Source: Rhododendron vialii
Taxonomy: Eukaryota > Streptophyta > Magnoliopsida > Ericales > Ericaceae
Direction: 5' to 3'
Assembly: GCF_030253575.1 (NCBI RefSeq)
Contig: NC_080563.1
Location: 37,055,501 to 37,119,500 of the forward strand
DNA: 64,000 bases
The notes beneath the pieces were generated by a model. It saw only the letters and a program-made list of their open reading frames with translations. It did no database searches and was not told the origin of the DNA. Below are positions 63,394 through 64,000 of the stretch, piece after piece. A program made the translations under genes and the position numbers. How positions within the stretch are numbered: the stretch's first letter is position 1; each line of letters starts with the position of its first letter.

Positions 63394-64000
63394 CTTGTCT
63401 TGTACATAAAGAGAGAGAGAGAGAGAGAGAGAGTTTGTTTGGGCAAAAATTATCTCGTACTATACTATGTACCTATCTGTTCTAGTCCTTTTCAAAATTT
63501 TACCTCGCGATCGATCAAGGGTAAAACTTTTTAGATAAATAATTCACCATAACAAGAAACATTTAAAAAGTAAAAATTGCGTGTGCAAGCTCCGAAACTT
63601 TTACTAGATTAAAAAAGAACAAAATTCGAACTATTGGATTGTTTTGTTTGAATGTTTTTCAACTTTGTTCTATATGATTTTACACTTTTGTCTACTCTCC
63701 TTCAAACAAATGATCCAAGCCATGAAGATTTAAGAAAAAATAAATTAAAAAAGTCAATGAAACATGCATGATTCCAATCCAATGTTTTAAAAAATATTTA
63801 GGCCTAACTCAGCCTAAGTGTACTGCTTTTTATGTATTTTTTAATTAATTTAGTCCAAACACCTTCTTTATTTTCCTCTACCTACAGTATTTTGCTTATA
63901 CATTTCTTAAGAAAATCATTAAAGGAAAAAAAAAAAAAAAAGTAACTCATCTGTTTCAATGTCAAAAAATAGGAAATCAAATTATTTCTTTATTATAAAA
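63394..64000. other. Right edge, AT-rich, no gene recognised
   Basis: A GA microsatellite lies at 63411-63433. The rest is AT-rich with several A and T runs; no ORF or element was recognised. Confidence 0.5.

Overview
The window is nuclear DNA of a dicot-type flowering plant. The genes have many introns with GT-AG borders. GA/CT, GT and TA microsatellites are abundant, and LTR retrotransposons, an RTE-type LINE, MULE-like elements, hAT, Stowaway and Tourist MITEs and tRNA-derived SINEs fill introns and spacers. The species cannot be named from the sequence. No rRNA gene, functional tRNA gene, CRISPR array or bacterial-style operon was seen.

Five protein-coding genes can be assembled exon by exon, each with a reading frame kept across all splice junctions. 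From left to right: (1) minus strand, 649-4515, the 5' six exons of an NADPH-cytochrome P450 reductase whose remaining exons lie left of base 1. (2) minus strand, 12292-16132, a two-coding-exon SICKLE-like protein of 400 aa. (3) plus strand, 27994-36790, an eight-exon Rab geranylgeranyl transferase alpha subunit of 704 aa. (4) minus strand, 37920-43670, a two-exon membrane-anchored TPR protein of 219 aa. (5) minus strand, 48348-60875, a 15-exon Raf-like (CTR1/EDR1-type) protein kinase of 978 aa.

Recalled from memory, the order P450 reductase, SICKLE, RGTA, Raf-like kinase matches the Arabidopsis chromosome 4 block around At4g24480-At4g24520. The window therefore looks like a conserved gene block expanded by transposons. 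The genes do not form one pathway: they serve P450 electron supply, RNA processing, Rab prenylation, an unknown TPR role and MAPKKK signalling.

The spacers and introns hold most of the structure. 5594-10666 is a young gag-only copia-type LTR element (800-bp LTRs, about 99% alike by eye). 18464-25547 is an older, broken copia element with a perfect 5-bp target duplication. A 1.4-kb long-TIR element with a 9-bp target duplication (20756-22169) sits inside its integrase. RGTA intron 6 carries an RTE-type LINE. The TPR-gene intron carries an inverted pair of LTR-plus-PBS ends, a hAT MITE and a SINE. The 4.6-kb first intron of the kinase carries three DNA-transposon-like insertions. Further MITEs and degenerate tandem arrays fill 43.7-48.3 kb and 60.9-64 kb.

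The most interesting gene-level points are a Trp in place of the Arg of the kinase HRD motif, a duplicated last kinase exon, in-frame repeat expansions in the kinase and SICKLE proteins, and a GC-AG intron in RGTA.
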